A stretch of DNA of 46,956 nucleotides from a virus: positions 1-46,956 of the IMG/VR virus record IMGVR_UViG_3300010375_000025; one strand, written 5' to 3'. The position numbers and the translations under genes were made by a program. Positions 45,439 to 46,956 of the stretch are shown here, piece by piece. Under the pieces are notes generated by a model, which did no database searches, was not told the origin of the DNA, and saw nothing but the letters and a program-made list of their open reading frames with translations. The number at the start of each line of letters is the position of its first letter. The stretch's first letter is position 1.

Positions 45439-45749
45439 TGGGGAGCCTGCCCGAACTTGACCGGCGCCTGTCGCGAAAGATCGAACAGGGGAAGGCGATC
45501 CAGCTTTCGCCGGACGACCTGGATATGCTTGTCGGCACGGGCGCGATCGACACATTCCGTCGCGCCGTCCAAGATTTTCAGAGGAAACAATGCCAGCATC
45601 GAAGCGCCCGAAGCCGCTCTATCAGCGGGGACCTTATGCCCTCTACCAGCGGGAAGGGCGCAACCTTGAAATCGTCTGGTACGACGCCGAGCGAAAGCGC
45701 GAGCGAAGTGCTAGCGCAGGTACAGGGGATGTTGCGACGGCAAAGCTAG
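45438..45749 (+). CDS. Small integrase-linked protein overlapping int (103 aa)
   Basis: Starts MGSLPELDRRLSRKIEQGKA. Residues about 20-55 (IQLSPDDLDMLVGTGAIDTF, RRAVQDFQRKQC) are helical and resemble short proteins often encoded right before prophage integrases. The frame runs on for 160 bp into the integrase gene; the C-terminal tail (ISGDLMPSTSGKGATLKSSG) is of low complexity and may be of little use. A role in directing integration or excision is only a possibility. Confidence 0.55.
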   Translation: MGSLPELDRRLSRKIEQGKAIQLSPDDLDMLVGTGAIDTFRRAVQDFQRKQCQHRSARSRSISGDLMPSTSGKGATLKSSGTTPSESASEVLAQVQGMLRRQS

Positions 45750-46816
45750 CCCTCGATCGAAAATATCTTGCGGATGGCGGCCACGGGCTCTGTCCGACGT
45801 GCCATCGCCCGATTGATGAAGGCTCTCCGCTCGTCACCCGAGCCGTGCTGGATTATCTGCTGAGCAAGGAAGGCTCAGCCGGCTACAAGGCTACCTCAAC
45901 CCGGCTGACCCACGCCATCACGTTCATCGCCGAGACGAACCCGGCGCTCACGTGCGCTCTGGCCGATGAGGCATGGGCCAAGCGATACCGCGAATGGCTG
46001 GCGAAGCGCCCGGTGCTCAACTCGGCTGGCGAAAAGATCGGCACCTATTCGATCGGCCACATCGAGGGTTGCATCCGTCAGCTCGCGGCTGCGGTCAATG
46101 CGGCGCCGGGTCAAGAAGCGAAGTTCAAGGCCGAACAGCCCCGCGTCGTCAGCAAGAGCCCCGTGTTCCGTGCCAGCGTGGCCGACCTCGCCAACATGTT
46201 CAACTATTGCCTGCGCCCCAATGGCCGCACGGAGAAGATCCGGGCGACGCAGATGGCCGAGCGCGCGAACCTGCTGCGCTACCTTCGCATGGCCGTGGCG
46301 ACATGGGCGCGGCCGGATGCGATCTTCGAGGTGACGGCGAAGCAATGGCACGCCCATGCCGGCGTGCTGGACCTGAACCCTCCCGGCCGGCGCCAGACGA
46401 AGAAGCATCGGCCTCGCGTGCCGATCGCCAAACAGTTCGCACCGCTGCTCACCAGCGGCGACGCCTATCTCCCGATCGCCGTCCTCAACTCGCCGTGGGT
46501 CAAGATGCGGACCCATCTGCATCTGCCGGGTGGGCGCGAGGCAGGTCCGAAGCTGATCCGCCGCAGCATGGCGACACTGGCCCGCAAGCGCATCGGCGAG
46601 GCCAATTGGCGACAGGGCGAAATGATGCTGGGGCATGTGAAGGCGTCCGTCAGCGATATCTATGCACTGCCCGATCCGGCGAATCTCGGGCTGGTCTTGA
46701 CAGCGACCGAATCGATTATCGATGAGATCGAGGCCATGGCTCCCGGCGCCTTTTGCCGCACGGTTACCGCAACTGGTGTCCAGCTTTCAGTTGTCAGCGG
46801 AGGGAAAAATGGCTAA
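45590..46816 (+). CDS. int: Tyrosine-family integrase (408 aa)
   Basis: Tyrosine recombinase with Arg241 (ATWARPDAIFEV), Lys321-x-x-Arg324 in GPKLIRRSMATLARK (Lys where most have His), His349 (EMMLGHVKAS) and nucleophile Tyr358 (VSDIYALPDP). N-terminal arm-binding and core-binding regions cover about 1-200; a Cys pair (GLCPTCHRPIDEG, about 66-78) is an unusual addition. Located 17 bp from attR, it should recombine attP with the 3' end of tRNA-Gly. ATG start with AGGAAA upstream. Confidence 0.92.
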   Translation: MPASKRPKPLYQRGPYALYQREGRNLEIVWYDAERKRERSASAGTGDVATAKLALDRKYLADGGHGLCPTCHRPIDEGSPLVTRAVLDYLLSKEGSAGYKATSTRLTHAITFIAETNPALTCALADEAWAKRYREWLAKRPVLNSAGEKIGTYSIGHIEGCIRQLAAAVNAAPGQEAKFKAEQPRVVSKSPVFRASVADLANMFNYCLRPNGRTEKIRATQMAERANLLRYLRMAVATWARPDAIFEVTAKQWHAHAGVLDLNPPGRRQTKKHRPRVPIAKQFAPLLTSGDAYLPIAVLNSPWVKMRTHLHLPGGREAGPKLIRRSMATLARKRIGEANWRQGEMMLGHVKASVSDIYALPDPANLGLVLTATESIIDEIEAMAPGAFCRTVTATGVQLSVVSGGKNG

Positions 46817-46833
46817 TTTCTGCGGTATGAAGC

Positions 46834-46880
46834 ATGGAGCGGATGAAGGGAATCGAACCCTCGTCGTAAGCTTGGGAAGC
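46834..46880. repeat. attR: attR, core within tRNA-Gly
   Basis: The second 47-bp copy of the att repeat, identical to 77-123. It covers the 3' part of the tRNA gene from anticodon stem to CCA, so the phage DNA restores an intact tRNA at this junction. The tRNA 5' part beyond 46880 is host DNA. Confidence 0.93.
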
Positions 46881-46908
46881 TTCTGCTCTACCATTGAGCT
46901 ACACCCGC
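46835..46908 (-). tRNA. tRNA-Gly (anticodon CCC)
   Basis: A full cloverleaf on the minus strand: 7-bp acceptor stem (GCGGGTG with CATCCGC, one G-T pair), D stem GCTC/GAGC, anticodon loop TTCCCAA giving anticodon CCC, T arm with GGTTCGATTCC, discriminator T and encoded CCA. The first anticodon-stem pair is G-A, tolerable. Reads GGG codons. It is the phage integration target and remains functional. Confidence 0.93.
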
Positions 46909-46956
46909 AAGAGCATGAAAATGGTCGTTTTCAGCCCGGATTCGCGGGGCGTTGCA
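46909..46956. other. Host chromosome flank, right of the tRNA
   Basis: 48 bp upstream of the tRNA gene on its strand. It should hold the tRNA promoter, but the fragment is too short to name one. Confidence 0.5.

Noticed and set aside
1-46956. CRISPR array, transposon or further tRNA genes inside the phage
   Set aside because: No regularly spaced direct repeats of CRISPR length, no transposase-like protein and no second cloverleaf were found by reading both strands.

Overview
The window holds one complete temperate phage genome integrated in a tRNA-Gly gene of a high-GC alphaproteobacterium. A sphingomonad-type host fits the tRNA sequence, GC-rich codon use and gene families, but this is inference. 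A 47-bp direct repeat (77-123 and 46834-46880) marks attL and attR. The intact tRNA-Gly(CCC) is rebuilt at the right end (46835-46908, minus strand), and a tyrosine integrase (45590-46816) lies beside it. The element is therefore about 46.76 kb, and only about 76 bp (left) and 48 bp (right) of the window are host DNA.

Layout. (1) 300-1309, plus strand: five small coupled accessory genes, which would follow the integrase across attP in the excised circle. (2) 1306-25301, minus strand: lysis and virion genes, in transcription order small and large terminase, portal, small proteins including an XRE regulator, scaffold, major capsid, Bbp16-like cement, adaptor, tail nozzle, ejection proteins, tail fibre, SGNH tailspike, membrane proteins and holin candidates, GH19 endolysin, Rz/Rz1 spanins. 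There is no tape measure, sheath or baseplate, so this is a short-tailed (podovirus) morphotype resembling the BPP-1 group. (3) 25352-31607, minus strand: small regulators, SSB, primase-helicase, VRR-NUC nuclease, a four-repeat HTH protein, MT-A70 methyltransferase and a Cro-like protein. (4) 31680-32417, plus strand: S24-family CI repressor. (5) 32519-45749, plus strand: a long coupled operon with HNH nuclease, YqaJ exonuclease plus a partner, a C5 cytosine methyltransferase and about 20 small accessory genes, then the integrase.

Control. Three 17-bp palindromes (GTACGY-N5-RCGTAC) lie at the cI/cro divergence and just after cI. Two of them sit between a TTGAC-type -35 and its -10 box, so CI probably silences both the leftward (replication and virion) and rightward (recombination and accessory) transcripts. 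Within the virion operon, two putative sigma70-type promoters are each followed by a related leader that can fold its Shine-Dalgarno sequence into a hairpin with a compensatory base change. Two arrays of three 9-bp-spaced repeats in inverted orientation flank an AT-rich stretch between ssb and the primase-helicase and are the best origin candidate.

Unusual content: a two-gene moron on the opposite strand inside the tail module, a 286-codon open frame inside the cytosine methyltransferase gene, the tandem-HTH protein, and the block of unknown coupled genes around the methyltransferase.
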